Part shown: positions 24,946 through 33,423 of the stretch, one piece after another
Numbering within the stretch: position 1 is the stretch's first letter
Layout of the letters: every line of letters begins with the position of its first letter
Source: UBA6055 sp965214085
Lineage (GTDB): Bacteria; Chloroflexota; Anaerolineae; Aggregatilineales; Phototrophicaceae
Direction: 5' to 3'
Assembly: GCA_965214085.1 (NCBI GenBank)
Contig: OZ243937.1
Location: 682,001 to 746,000 of the forward strand
Length of the DNA: 64,000 bases
Made by a program: the position numbers and the translations under genes
Notes under the pieces: model-generated
Databases searched by the model: none
Told to the model about the DNA's origin: nothing
The model's input: the letters and a program-made list of their open reading frames with translations, nothing else

Positions 24946-26433
24946 ATGACAAAGGACCCGCTCAACATCACACTCCAGCGTCAGAGCGAGGCGCCGCTCT
25001 ATCGCCAGTTGATCGGTCAAATACGCGATCAAATCGACAGTGGAGACCTGCCCGCCGGGAAGCGCCTGCCCCCCAGTCGCGCGTTGGCTCTCCGGCTGGG
25101 CATCAGCCGCATCAGCGTAGTCAAGGCTTACAGCGAGCTGCGCGCCGACGGTTACCTTAGCGCTCGCGCCGGCCGCGGCACATTCGTCGCTCGCCAACGC
25201 GATGCCGCTCCCGCCGAGTCCCCGCAGCGTCCGCCATTGCCCGACCGCCAACGCGCCGCTTTCATCCGTGATATGATGCGACTGGCGCGCAAACCCGGCG
25301 TCATCGACTTCAGCAGCGGCGCGCCACCCAGTGAGTTTTTCCCCGTCCGCTACCTGCAAGACGCGCTCAACCAGGTCATCGAGCGCGACGGCGCCAAAGC
25401 CCTGTCTTACGAAGCCCCCGAAGGCTATCTTCCGCTGCGCAGCGCCGTGCGCGATTATGTGCGCGCCATCGGCATCCAGTGCCGCCTCGCCGATGTGCTG
25501 ATCACCGGCGGCGCCCAGCAAGCCATCGACCTGGTGCTGCAGTCGCTGCTGAGCCCGGGCGACACCCTCGTCACTGCCGACCCCACTTACCTGGGTGTCA
25601 TCGACATCGCCCAGGCGCGCCGCGTCCACATTCACGGCATCCCCATCGACGAAGACGGCATCCGCATCGACGCCCTCGACAATATCATCGCCGACCTGCG
25701 TCCGCGCTTAATCTACGTCATGCCCAGCTACCAGAACCCGACGGGCCACCTGATGCCCATGCACCGCCGCCGCCAACTCGTGCGCCTGGCCGCCCGGCAT
25801 GGCATCCCCGTGCTTGAAGATGAAGTCTACCGCGAATTCCGCTTCGAGGGTGAGGAGCTGCCGCCGCTCAAAGCGCTGGATGAAAGCGGCGGCGTCATCC
25901 ACACCAACGCCTTCACCAAGGTGCTGCTGCCCGGTATCCGCATCGGCTATCTGATCGCCGGCGAGGCTTACAACGAGCGCCTGACGCGCGTCAAACAAGC
26001 CGCCGATATCTCCACCTCCGGCTTGCACCAGCGCGCCATCCACCTGCTGCTGGAGCGCGGCGTGCTGGCCCAGCAGCTGGAGCGCAACCGCATCGAGCTG
26101 CGCCGCCGGCGGGTGGCCGCCCTGGCCGCCGCCCAGCGCTTTTTCCCGCCGGGCAGCAAGTGGTTCTCGCCTCAAGGCGGGCTTTACCTATGGGTGGAGC
26201 TGCCCGAGCGGGGGCCCAGCGCTGCCGAGACTTTCATCGCCGGCCTGCAGCGTGATGTCGCTTTCGCCATTGGCGGGCTCTTCTACACCGGCGACGGCGG
26301 CAGCCACGCCATGCGCCTCAACTTCGGCATCCAGCGGCCGGACGCCATCGACGAAGGCTTCGGGCGCATCGGTGATGCCTGGCGCGCGCTGGCGGCGGAG
26401 GTCGGGGATGTGGAGCGCTCGACAGTTCTATGA
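24946..26433 (+). CDS. MocR-type GntR regulator with aminotransferase domain
   Basis: 495 residues. N-terminal GntR winged helix (APLYRQLIGQIRDQIDSGDL to SYVVKAYSEL-like LGISRISVVKAYSELRADGY), linker, then a fold-type I aminotransferase domain with PSYQNPTGHLMP, LEDEVYREFRFEGE and NAFTKVLLPGIRIGYL, whose lysine is the PLP Schiff-base residue. MocR proteins use PLP or an external amine as effector and often regulate vitamin B6, GABA or taurine genes. The AT-rich leader contains TTGATTATA-C-TTGATATAG, a possible direct-repeat operator. A second copy of its 3' end sits at 32734-32889. Confidence 0.93.
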   Translation: MTKDPLNITLQRQSEAPLYRQLIGQIRDQIDSGDLPAGKRLPPSRALALRLGISRISVVKAYSELRADGYLSARAGRGTFVARQRDAAPAESPQRPPLPDRQRAAFIRDMMRLARKPGVIDFSSGAPPSEFFPVRYLQDALNQVIERDGAKALSYEAPEGYLPLRSAVRDYVRAIGIQCRLADVLITGGAQQAIDLVLQSLLSPGDTLVTADPTYLGVIDIAQARRVHIHGIPIDEDGIRIDALDNIIADLRPRLIYVMPSYQNPTGHLMPMHRRRQLVRLAARHGIPVLEDEVYREFRFEGEELPPLKALDESGGVIHTNAFTKVLLPGIRIGYLIAGEAYNERLTRVKQAADISTSGLHQRAIHLLLERGVLAQQLERNRIELRRRRVAALAAAQRFFPPGSKWFSPQGGLYLWVELPERGPSAAETFIAGLQRDVAFAIGGLFYTGDGGSHAMRLNFGIQRPDAIDEGFGRIGDAWRALAAEVGDVERSTVL

Positions 26434-26461
26434 ACATTCATTGGCCCAGCGCTCTACGCGC

Positions 26462-26506
26462 CTCTCTCTGCCCTCTGTGTTGAAAATATTTTGATGCGAT
26501 TGCCCT
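26462..26506 (-). repeat. R2 tract after the MocR gene
   Basis: CTCTCTGCCCTCTGTGTTGAAAA followed by TTTTGATGCGATTGCCCTGA, the reverse of the usual CAGGGCAATCGCATCAA / ACCACAGAG order. Confidence 0.65.
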
Positions 26507-26525
26507 GACGCCGGGCCTGATTAAA

Positions 26526-26554
26526 TTGTCTCAGCCTTGAGGATTTGTTAGAAT
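26526..26554 (+). promoter_or_regulatory. Possible promoter of the peptide ABC operon
   Basis: TTGTCT-N17-TAGAAT, 115 bp before the binding-protein gene. Moderate match only. Confidence 0.35.
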
Positions 26555-26668
26555 GTGAACCGTCGAATAAGTTGCCAGGCAGCAGCGCTTCAGAGAGGGG
26601 GCAAAATCAAAAAGTGCGCTTAATATGCAGATGGCCAATGTCAGCAGCCTTATCTTTGGAGGAAAGTA

Positions 26669-28285
26669 ATGTTACGGATTAGACTTGCTTTTGTTGTTGT
26701 ATTCTCGCTTCTCTTGGCGCTTGCCACAGGCGCTGTAACCGCACAAGAACCCAGGGACGGCGGTGTACTAAACTACGCCTACAGTCAGACGCCGCGCAGC
26801 ATGGATCCGCTCAATGGCGTTCAGGGCGTTCAGTCCGATATAATGCGCTTCATTTACAACAGCCTGATATCCTACGATGTCGGATTCTTCACGGACCCGA
26901 TCCCGGTCTTGGCGGAGAGTTGGGATATCTCTGACGATGCCCTGACTTTCACTTTCAACCTGCGGGATGATGTCGTCTGGCATGACGGCGAAGCATTCAC
27001 CGCCGACGATGTCGTCTTCACCTTGACCATCGCCGTCCATCCCGACAATACGACGTTTTGGGGCAATTCCCTGCAGGACCTGGCGGGCTTGGAAGCGTTT
27101 GTCGCGGGTGAAGCCGATAGCATTTCCGGCTTGGAAGCGGTCGATGACTATACCGTCCGCATCAGCGTCAATCAGCCGGCCGTCACCCTGCTGGATACCC
27201 TCAGCTATATTGGCATCTTGCCGGAGCATGTCCTGGGCGAGGTTGCATATGCCGATCTGTCCGGGAATAAGTTCTTCATCGAGAGCCCCGTCGGCACCGG
27301 TCCGTTCAAGGTGGCGGAAGCCAACCTCGACCAGCTCATCCGCTTTGAGCGCAACGAGGACTACTTCCGCGGCGCGCCGCATATCGAAGGCATAAATATG
27401 TTCTTCCCGGATGGCTCGACGATTCCGGCTGGCTTGGAAACCGGCGACATCGATATGTCATCCAATGTCGGCGCGGACGATCTGCCACGCTTCTTGGACA
27501 ATCCCGATTTCCAAATTTACTGGCAGGCGAGCAATGTCTTCTGCAACGTTTCCGCCAACACGACTCGCATTCCCAAGAAGGTGCGTCAAGCCATCTCCTT
27601 CTCGATAGATCGCCAGACGATCACCGATGAACTCTTCCTGGATAGTCAACTCGCTGTGCCCTTCTATCACCATCTGGGCCAGGAATTCCTGAAGCCCAAT
27701 CCTCACGAGCTCGACTACTCCTTCAATCCCGATAAAGCGCGGGAGCTTATCGCGGAAGCGATCGCTGATGGCGATTGGGCAGCCGATCGCGCCATTGACT
27801 ATGTATTCGGTGGCGAAGAGCCGGCTAACGACCTGCTGTTCATCGTGCAGTTCTTGACGGATGTTGGCTTGAATATAGAGCTGCGCGGCGCTGGCGATCG
27901 CACTAACTACAACGATATCGTGCTGACCCAGATGGACTTCGATCTCGTGGCAATCTGCAACGCCTTTGGTCCCGACCCCGATTCGGTCACGATCTACTAT
28001 AAGTCCGGGTATACACTCGCCGAGGGTGGTTTCAACTTCACTCAGCTCAGCAACGAACGCGTCGACGAAATCCTGGCGCAAGGCCGCATTGAGCCAGATC
28101 GCGCAACGCGCGTCGCGCTCTATCAAGAGCTTCAGGGCATCCTTGATGACGAAGCCGCGATGATCCCGATTCGCTTAGGCAACCGCGGTTGGGTCTTGAC
28201 CTCCAAACTGCGCAATGCAACGCCGCAGTATTTTGGTCACTTGCCGAACTACAACGCGATTGAGACCTGGTGGCTGGAAGAATAA
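26669..28285 (+). CDS. Family 5 ABC substrate-binding protein (peptide/nickel type)
   Basis: 538 residues with a signal peptide (MLRIRLAFVVVFSLLLALAT to TAQ). SBP_bac_5 landmarks: GGVLNYAYSQTPRSMDPLNG, WDISDDALTFTFNLRDDVVWHDGEAFTADDVVFTL, NPHELDYSFNPDKARELIAEA and the C-terminal ELQGILDDEAAMIPIRLGNRG. Captures oligopeptides or similar solutes outside the membrane and delivers them to the two permeases that follow. Strong GGAGG before the ATG. Two sialidase-fold genes end the operon, so a glycan-derived ligand is possible. Confidence 0.93.
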   Translation: MLRIRLAFVVVFSLLLALATGAVTAQEPRDGGVLNYAYSQTPRSMDPLNGVQGVQSDIMRFIYNSLISYDVGFFTDPIPVLAESWDISDDALTFTFNLRDDVVWHDGEAFTADDVVFTLTIAVHPDNTTFWGNSLQDLAGLEAFVAGEADSISGLEAVDDYTVRISVNQPAVTLLDTLSYIGILPEHVLGEVAYADLSGNKFFIESPVGTGPFKVAEANLDQLIRFERNEDYFRGAPHIEGINMFFPDGSTIPAGLETGDIDMSSNVGADDLPRFLDNPDFQIYWQASNVFCNVSANTTRIPKKVRQAISFSIDRQTITDELFLDSQLAVPFYHHLGQEFLKPNPHELDYSFNPDKARELIAEAIADGDWAADRAIDYVFGGEEPANDLLFIVQFLTDVGLNIELRGAGDRTNYNDIVLTQMDFDLVAICNAFGPDPDSVTIYYKSGYTLAEGGFNFTQLSNERVDEILAQGRIEPDRATRVALYQELQGILDDEAAMIPIRLGNRGWVLTSKLRNATPQYFGHLPNYNAIETWWLEE

Positions 28286-28306
28286 GGCGCTGTAGCCTAC
28301 CCCAAT

Positions 28307-28340
28307 AGAGCCCTCCCGCACCCAATTGCGGGAAGGCTCT
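28307..28340 (+). terminator. Intercistronic stem-loop between binding protein and permease
   Basis: AGAGCC-C-TCCCGCA, loop CCCAAT, TGCGGGA-A-GGCTCT: a 13-bp stem with one mismatch. No strong T-run follows, so it more likely attenuates transcription or protects the 3' end of the binding-protein message than terminates fully. Confidence 0.6.
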
Positions 28341-28429
28341 TCGCCTGCATATTAGGCGGCAACAGATTGGCGGTTGCCGCCAAGTCCTAGCTGTTCAAGC
28401 ATTATTTCCGAGCCGTATATTCACTCATT

Positions 28430-29392
28430 ATGTCGAAATACATTCTCCGACGACTTGTCCTGGCGATTCCGATCCTCTTCGGAATAACGCTGATTGACTT
28501 TGTGCTAATCAACCTCGCGCCTGGCGACCCAATTATTGCTATGATTGACCCCGCTGCGCCGGTCGCCCCCGGCGAACTGGAGGTCCTGCGTGAGAACTTG
28601 GGCTTGAATCAGCCATTTTTCATTCGCTATACCATCTGGCTGACCGAGGCGCTGAAGGGCAATATGGGCTATTCCTATGTCCACAGCGTACCCGTTATGC
28701 AACGAATCCAGGAACGCTTGGGTCCCACGCTAATCCTGACTGTGTCCGCCCTTGTGATATCGGTTGTTGTCGGCATTCCGCTGGGCTTGCTGTCTTCGCT
28801 CAAGCAATACTCAAAGATCGACTATGGCTTGACCTTCGCTGCTTTCGCCGGGATATCGGTGCCGAATTTCTTCCTGGCGCTGGCGGGCATATACATATTC
28901 GCTCTTAAGCTCGATGTTTTGCCCCCCTTTGGGATGATCAGCCTGCGTACGGAACTTCCCTACACCATCGATCTGCTTCACCACCTGCTGCTCCCCGCGA
29001 CCGTGCTCGGTTTCGCCAGCATGGCGTCTTTGATGCGCTTCGCCCGCACCAGTTTGCTTGAAGTGCTGGACCAGGATTACGTCACCACCGCGCGCGCCAA
29101 GGGCTTACAGCAGCGCCGCATTCTAACGGTTCACGCCCTGCGTAACGCTCTCATACCGCTCATCACTGTGCTGGGCCTCAGGCTCCCTGGGCTCTTCGGC
29201 GGCTCTGTCATCATCGAAACCGTCTTCAGTTGGCCAGGCATCGGCAAATTGGCGATAGATTCTATAACTGACCGCGACTATCCGCAGATCATGAGCCTGT
29301 TGCTTATCACCGCCGTACTCGTTTTGTTGGCCAACCTTATCACCGATATCGTCTACGCTTATGCCGATCCACGAATCCGCTATGCGGACTGA
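28430..29392 (+). CDS. DppB/OppB-type ABC permease
   Basis: 320 residues, six predicted membrane helices. Opens MSKYILRRLVLAIPILFGITL; the first periplasmic loop carries LGLNQPFFIRYTIWL and the cytoplasmic EAA loop reads TSLLEVLDQDYVTTARAKGLQQRRIL, the ATPase contact. ETVFSWPGIGKLAIDSITDRDYP is the family's late signature. Forms the translocation pore with the following DppC-like gene. Confidence 0.94.
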   Translation: MSKYILRRLVLAIPILFGITLIDFVLINLAPGDPIIAMIDPAAPVAPGELEVLRENLGLNQPFFIRYTIWLTEALKGNMGYSYVHSVPVMQRIQERLGPTLILTVSALVISVVVGIPLGLLSSLKQYSKIDYGLTFAAFAGISVPNFFLALAGIYIFALKLDVLPPFGMISLRTELPYTIDLLHHLLLPATVLGFASMASLMRFARTSLLEVLDQDYVTTARAKGLQQRRILTVHALRNALIPLITVLGLRLPGLFGGSVIIETVFSWPGIGKLAIDSITDRDYPQIMSLLLITAVLVLLANLITDIVYAYADPRIRYAD

Positions 29393-29407
29393 GCGCGAAT
29401 CCGAAAA

Positions 29408-30325
29408 TTGACCATAAACCCCAAGTATGCGGCGGCGCGTGATATGCAAAACAGACTGGAAGCGGAGCATAATCAATCGAATTTCTTCCGCTCGCGCTTT
29501 TGGCGCCGCTACCGGCGTCATCGTCTGGCGCTCATCGGCACGCTTGTACTCCTGGCTCTGGTTGGCATCGCCGTCTTCGCGCCTTTCATCACGACGCACG
29601 ACCCGCTGAAGGTCAATATGTTGGATACCAAAGAACCGCCCAATGACACTTATATCCTGGGCACGGACAAAGCCGGTCGCGACATGTGGGCGCGCCTCGC
29701 CTTTGCCAGCCGCATTTCGCTTTCAGTTGGCGTCGTCTCCGTGTCGATCTATATCGCTATCGGGACGCTCTTGGGCGCGATCGCGGGCTATTACGGCGGG
29801 CTGGCCGATTCGTTCATCATGCGCTTCACCGACACCGTCATGAGCTTCCCGGGCCTCATCATCATCATTACGGTTGTATCTTTTGTGGGACCGAGCATCT
29901 ACAATACCATGCTCGTTATCGGCCTGCTCGGTTGGCCCGGCACCTGTCGATTGGTGCGCGGGCAAGTCTTGCAGCTGCGGGAGATGGAATTCATCGAGGC
30001 CGCCCGCAGCATCGGCTCGCCGAGTCCGCGTATCATCCTGCGTCATATTCTTCCCAACGTCATTCCCTACTTGATCGTCGTGGCCACGCTTGGCACCGCC
30101 AGCGCCATACTGATTGAAGCGGGCTTGAGCTTCCTCGGCTTGGGTGTGCAGCCACCGACCCCAAGCTGGGGCAACATGCTCAATAGCGCGCGTCAGTTGA
30201 CTTTGCTGGAACAATTCCCGCATCTTTGGCTGCCGCCCGGCTTCATGATTGCGGTTACTGTTCTGAGCATCAATTTCATCGGCGATGGCTTGCGCGATGC
30301 CCTGGATCCGCGGATGACGCTGTAA
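29408..30325 (+). CDS. DppC/OppC-type ABC permease
   Basis: 305 residues with an N-terminal cytoplasmic region, then six helices. Signatures: HDPLKVNMLDTKEPP, LGTDKAGRDMWARLAFASRISLSVG, FIEAARSIGSPSPRIILRHILPN (EAA loop) and LSFLGLGVQPPTPSWGNML. The called start is TTG at 29408, 15 nt after the DppB stop; an ATG at 29444 is the alternative. No ATP-binding genes follow, so the ATPases must be supplied from elsewhere. Confidence 0.93.
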   Translation: MTINPKYAAARDMQNRLEAEHNQSNFFRSRFWRRYRRHRLALIGTLVLLALVGIAVFAPFITTHDPLKVNMLDTKEPPNDTYILGTDKAGRDMWARLAFASRISLSVGVVSVSIYIAIGTLLGAIAGYYGGLADSFIMRFTDTVMSFPGLIIIITVVSFVGPSIYNTMLVIGLLGWPGTCRLVRGQVLQLREMEFIEAARSIGSPSPRIILRHILPNVIPYLIVVATLGTASAILIEAGLSFLGLGVQPPTPSWGNMLNSARQLTLLEQFPHLWLPPGFMIAVTVLSINFIGDGLRDALDPRMTL

Positions 30326-30357
30326 ATTGCAATCCCATATTTGAGGACATAACGAAC

Positions 30358-31428
30358 ATGACAGTCCCTTTGATTGACCTGGCATACGAATCGCAGCGAC
30401 AGGTCCTGGTTGATAGGCATCCGGAACAATACCTCGGGCATGTGACCACTGTCCTGCTTGAGGACAACCGGACGATGTACGCCACTTACCCCATCGGGCA
30501 CGGCAAGGGTCCAATCATCCTCAAGCGCAGCGATGACGCCGGCCTCAGTTGGAGCGGCCGTCTGCCTGTGCCGGACAATTGGGCGACCTCTCTCGAAGTG
30601 CCCACGATTCATCGCGTGGTCGACAAGCAGGGCGTGAAGCGTTTGATTCTGTTCTCCGGCTTGTATCCAATTCGGATGGCTGTCTCTGAAGATGATGGTC
30701 AGACTTGGTCGCCGCTTGCGCCGATTGGCGATTTCGGTGGCATTGTCGCGATGTCATGTCTGGGGCGGCTTAAGAATGGCGACTACTTGGCGATGTTCCA
30801 TGACGATGGTCGTTTCTTGCGAAATGGTGGTGAACGCAAGCTGCCCATCACGCTTTACAAAACCCGCTCTTCCGATGGGGGCCTCACTTGGAGCGAACCC
30901 AAAATGGTCCTGCGCCATCCTGAAGCCGACCTTTGCGAGCCGGGTTGGATCCGCTCTCCGGATGGCAATCGCATTGCTGTGTTGCTGCGCGAAAATAGTC
31001 GTCAGTTTAACTCCTTTGTGATTTTCTCCGATGATGAGGGCGAAACCTGGAGCGAGCCAGCGCAACTGCCCGCGACGCTTACTGGCGATCGACATGTCGG
31101 CAAGTACGCCCCGGACGGGCGCCTGTTCATTACCTTCCGTGATGAATCCAAAATCAGCTCGACGATGGCGGACTGGGTCGCCTGGGTTGGAACTTTTGAC
31201 GATATTGTTCACGGCGGCGAGGGCGAATATCGTATTCGGCTCATGCACAATCACGGCCGCTCGCAACGTGGCGACTTTATCTTTGGCGACTGCGCCTATC
31301 CCGGCTTGGAAGTCCTGCCGGACGGCGCCTTCGTGACCACGACCTACGGCCAATGGACGCCGGAGCAGCCGCCCTATATCGTCAGCGTCCGCCTCACGCT
31401 CGAAGAAATGGATGCCCGGCTGCAATAG
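30358..31428 (+). CDS. Sialidase-fold (BNR/Asp-box) protein 1
   Basis: 356 residues from the ATG at 30358, with GAGGA upstream. Six-bladed propeller marked by Asp-boxes: SDDAGLSWSG, SEDDGQTWSP, SSDGGLTWSEP and SDDEGETWSEP. No signal peptide. The arginine triad cannot be assigned with confidence, and the YRIP motif of canonical sialidases is absent, so this may be a glycoside hydrolase or lectin-like relative. Sits between the ABC permeases and a second sialidase. Confidence 0.82.
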   Translation: MTVPLIDLAYESQRQVLVDRHPEQYLGHVTTVLLEDNRTMYATYPIGHGKGPIILKRSDDAGLSWSGRLPVPDNWATSLEVPTIHRVVDKQGVKRLILFSGLYPIRMAVSEDDGQTWSPLAPIGDFGGIVAMSCLGRLKNGDYLAMFHDDGRFLRNGGERKLPITLYKTRSSDGGLTWSEPKMVLRHPEADLCEPGWIRSPDGNRIAVLLRENSRQFNSFVIFSDDEGETWSEPAQLPATLTGDRHVGKYAPDGRLFITFRDESKISSTMADWVAWVGTFDDIVHGGEGEYRIRLMHNHGRSQRGDFIFGDCAYPGLEVLPDGAFVTTTYGQWTPEQPPYIVSVRLTLEEMDARLQ

Positions 31429-31449
31429 TCGCTGCGAGGGAAATGAATC

Positions 31450-32682
31450 GTGTTCAAATCAAATTCCAGCGATGACTTTTTACTCACTCCAGTCTTCGTC
31501 AACGGCAGCGAGGGCTATGCCTGCTATCGCATTCCCAGCTTGTTGCGCCTGGGGCAGGGCGATCTGCTGGCGGTTGCGGAGGGGCGCCTGGCAAATTGCG
31601 GCGACCACAACGGCATCATCCGCATAGTCGGCAAGATCAGCCAAGACCGCGGCGAAACCTGGAGCGAGGTCTTCACCATTGCGCGCAACATTCTGCCGGA
31701 TGGCACGGAGCACGTTGCGCAAAACCCGTCGCCCGTTCTAGACATGATGGATCAGGACAATCCGCTGGGGCGCGTGATCATCATCTACAACTGTACTGAA
31801 TACGGCGAGCAGTTCATCACCGGCGGCAGCGGTGTGCGGCGCGCCTATTCTATCGAGAGTTTTGATCAGGGGCGCGCCTGGGTCAACGAGACGGACATCA
31901 CCGCCCAAGTCCACAAGCCGCTGCAGCCGACCTATACCGCCGTGTATGCTGACGCGGCGCATCGCTACAATCACCCGGAAGATTGGCGCATGAATTTCCC
32001 AGCGACCGGTCACGGTATTCAGTTGCGCGGCGGCCTGCGCAACAATCCGGCGACGCGGGGCCGGCTGTTATTCTGCGCCAAGCTCACGCAGGGCGGGCAT
32101 TCCGTTCGGCGGGGGCAGTCTTATATCTATTGGAGCGGGGATCATGGACGGAGTTGGACCATCGGCGGCGTCAGCGATGTTCTGGGCTGCAGCGAGGCGA
32201 TGGCGGTTGAGCTCGAGAGCGGTGATATTATGGTGAACTTCAGAAACAATACCGGTCCTGATGGCGCCCCCGTCAACTATCGCGGCGTGATGGTTCACAA
32301 GCTGGATGAAGCCGGCGTGATGTCGATGGCGCAGAGCTATCGCAACGACATGGGGCTGCCCGATCCCATCGTGCAAGGCAGCATCCACCGTTACACTTGG
32401 AGCGATGCAGCCGAATTTGGCGGCAAGAGCCGTATTTTGTTCTCCAACCCGAACAGTCAATCCGGGCGCGAGAATATGACTGTCCGCCTGAGCTACGATG
32501 AGGGCGCAACCTGGGAAGTGGCAAAGCGCATTGACGGCGGGCCCGCGGCTTACGGCGATCTGGGCGTCCTGGACGATATGCGCATTGGCCTGCTCTATGA
32601 GCGAGGAAACAGTGGCGGCATCGTCTTCGCGCGCTTTAGCCTGGATTGGCTGAGCGATGGGCGAGACTCGCTAGACGCCTAA
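31450..32682 (+). CDS. GH33-like exo-sialidase
   Basis: 410 residues, GTG start with GAGGGAAAT upstream. Canonical sialidase marks: YACYRIPSLL (first arginine), VAEGRLANCGDHNG (acid/base Asp region), Asp-boxes SQDRGETWSE, SGDHGRSWTIGG and SYDEGATWEV, and GLLYERGNSGG supplying the nucleophile-tyrosine pair neighbourhood. Removes terminal sialic acid or a related nonulosonate, probably intracellular because no signal peptide is visible. 21 nt after sialidase-fold protein 1; in operon with the ABC importer. Confidence 0.88.
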   Translation: MFKSNSSDDFLLTPVFVNGSEGYACYRIPSLLRLGQGDLLAVAEGRLANCGDHNGIIRIVGKISQDRGETWSEVFTIARNILPDGTEHVAQNPSPVLDMMDQDNPLGRVIIIYNCTEYGEQFITGGSGVRRAYSIESFDQGRAWVNETDITAQVHKPLQPTYTAVYADAAHRYNHPEDWRMNFPATGHGIQLRGGLRNNPATRGRLLFCAKLTQGGHSVRRGQSYIYWSGDHGRSWTIGGVSDVLGCSEAMAVELESGDIMVNFRNNTGPDGAPVNYRGVMVHKLDEAGVMSMAQSYRNDMGLPDPIVQGSIHRYTWSDAAEFGGKSRILFSNPNSQSGRENMTVRLSYDEGATWEVAKRIDGGPAAYGDLGVLDDMRIGLLYERGNSGGIVFARFSLDWLSDGRDSLDA

Positions 32683-32685
32683 ACA

Positions 32686-32733
32686 TCGCCCATGCCATGC
32701 AGCAGACGCGCCGTCTCAGCCGCCACCAGCGGG
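32686..32733 (+). pseudogene. Fragment homologous to the 3' end of the FkbM gene (antisense)
   Basis: CAGCAGACGCGCCGTCTC and surrounding bases repeat 35287-35331 almost exactly. There the sequence is the reverse strand of the FkbM methyltransferase C-terminus; here it is an isolated scrap. Confidence 0.7.
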
Positions 32734-32889
32734 CTTTTCTTCACCGGCGACGGCGGAAGCCACCCCATGCCCCTCAACTTCGGCATCCAGCGGCCTGACG
32801 CCATCGACGAATGCTTCGAGCGCATGGGTGATACCTGGCGCGCGCTGGCAGTGGAGGTCGGGGGATGTGGAGGCGGGGTGGTGTTCTAG
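32734..32889 (+). pseudogene. Fragment duplicating the 3' end of the MocR gene
   Basis: Encodes GLFFTGDGGSHPMPLNFGIQ, RPDAIDECFERMGDTWRALA, matching MocR GLFYTGDGGSHAMRLNFGIQ, RPDAIDEGFGRIGDAWRALA at 26277-26425. The DNA identity is high (roughly 85-90% by eye). Joined directly to the FkbM scrap, so the segment is chimeric and not a gene. Confidence 0.75.
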
Positions 32890-32940
32890 CGATTTGCCGC
32901 GGGGTGATTTCACCACAGAGGCGCAGAGAGTACAGAGAAA
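32890..32940 (+). repeat. R2 tract, left flank of coiled-coil gene A
   Basis: TAGCGATTTGCCGC, then TTTCACCACAGAGGCGCAGAG. A near-copy (TAGCGATTTGCCGCCGAGAT..TTTCACCACAGAGGCACAG) lies at 33262-33305, so the 71-residue gene is bracketed by direct repeats. Confidence 0.7.
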
Positions 32941-33027
32941 AACAAATTTTCCACAATTCAATATGTCGGTATACTAAATCAGACCTCATTGAAATGAAAT
33001 AAAATCAGGCGAGGAAAACACAGTCTG

Positions 33028-33243
33028 ATGGCTACCACCGACATCCGCTTCAAGCGCATGAGTGAAGAATACCAGAGCGTTCGTAATGCGCAGGACGAGC
33101 TTTTTGACAAGGTTGACACCTTTGAAGAGGCGCTCCTAGGGCTGACTGAGATAGTCGCCGAGAATTCAAGGAAACTTGACGCTATCATTGCCCATCTGGA
33201 AGTCCCCTACCAAAAGCCGCCGATCGGATTCACGAAAGACTGA
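33028..33243 (+). CDS. Small coiled-coil protein, family member A
   Basis: 71 residues: N-terminal ATTDIRFKRMSEEYQSVR, invariant middle AQDELFDKVDTFEEALLGLTE, a heptad helix (NSRKLDAIIAHLEVP) and a C-terminal tail YQKPPIGFTKD. Three further members lie at 62473-63267. All share the DIR start, the (A/E)LxGLT core and the (K)PPxGFxK(E/D) end. GAGGAA precedes the ATG, and a TATACT box lies at 32970-32975. No known family recognised. It sits next to a restriction-enzyme C-terminal scrap and a XhoI-like R-M pair. Confidence 0.75.
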   Translation: MATTDIRFKRMSEEYQSVRNAQDELFDKVDTFEEALLGLTEIVAENSRKLDAIIAHLEVPYQKPPIGFTKD

Positions 33244-33261
33244 TCATAGCGGCGGTTTTGT

Positions 33262-33305
33262 AGCGATTTGCCGCCGAGATGATTTTCACCACAGAGGCAC
33301 AGAGA
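33262..33305 (+). repeat. R2 tract, right flank of coiled-coil gene A
   Basis: TAGCGATTTGCCGCC followed by TTTTCACCACAGAGGCACAG; near-identical to the tract at 32890-32940. Confidence 0.7.
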
Positions 33306-33312
33306 AAAGCAA

Positions 33313-33414
33313 TTAGGCGTCGCGGCCTTCGACGATGACGATTTCGGCGGGAGTGAGGTCGTAGAGTTGGTAGATTTCGCGGTTTGATAACTGACAATCG
33401 TTGCAGGATAGCAT
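33313..33414 (-). pseudogene. C-terminal scrap of an Eco57I/TaqI-type restriction-modification enzyme
   Basis: A 33-codon frame whose last residues are SNREIYQLYDLTPAEIVIVEG and a short end. This matches the usual extreme C-terminus of large N6-adenine DNA methylase/nuclease proteins (xxIYxLYGLTxEEIxIVEG). Too short to be a gene; likely the residue of a deleted enzyme. Confidence 0.55.
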
Positions 33415-33423
33415 TGTAACGTT

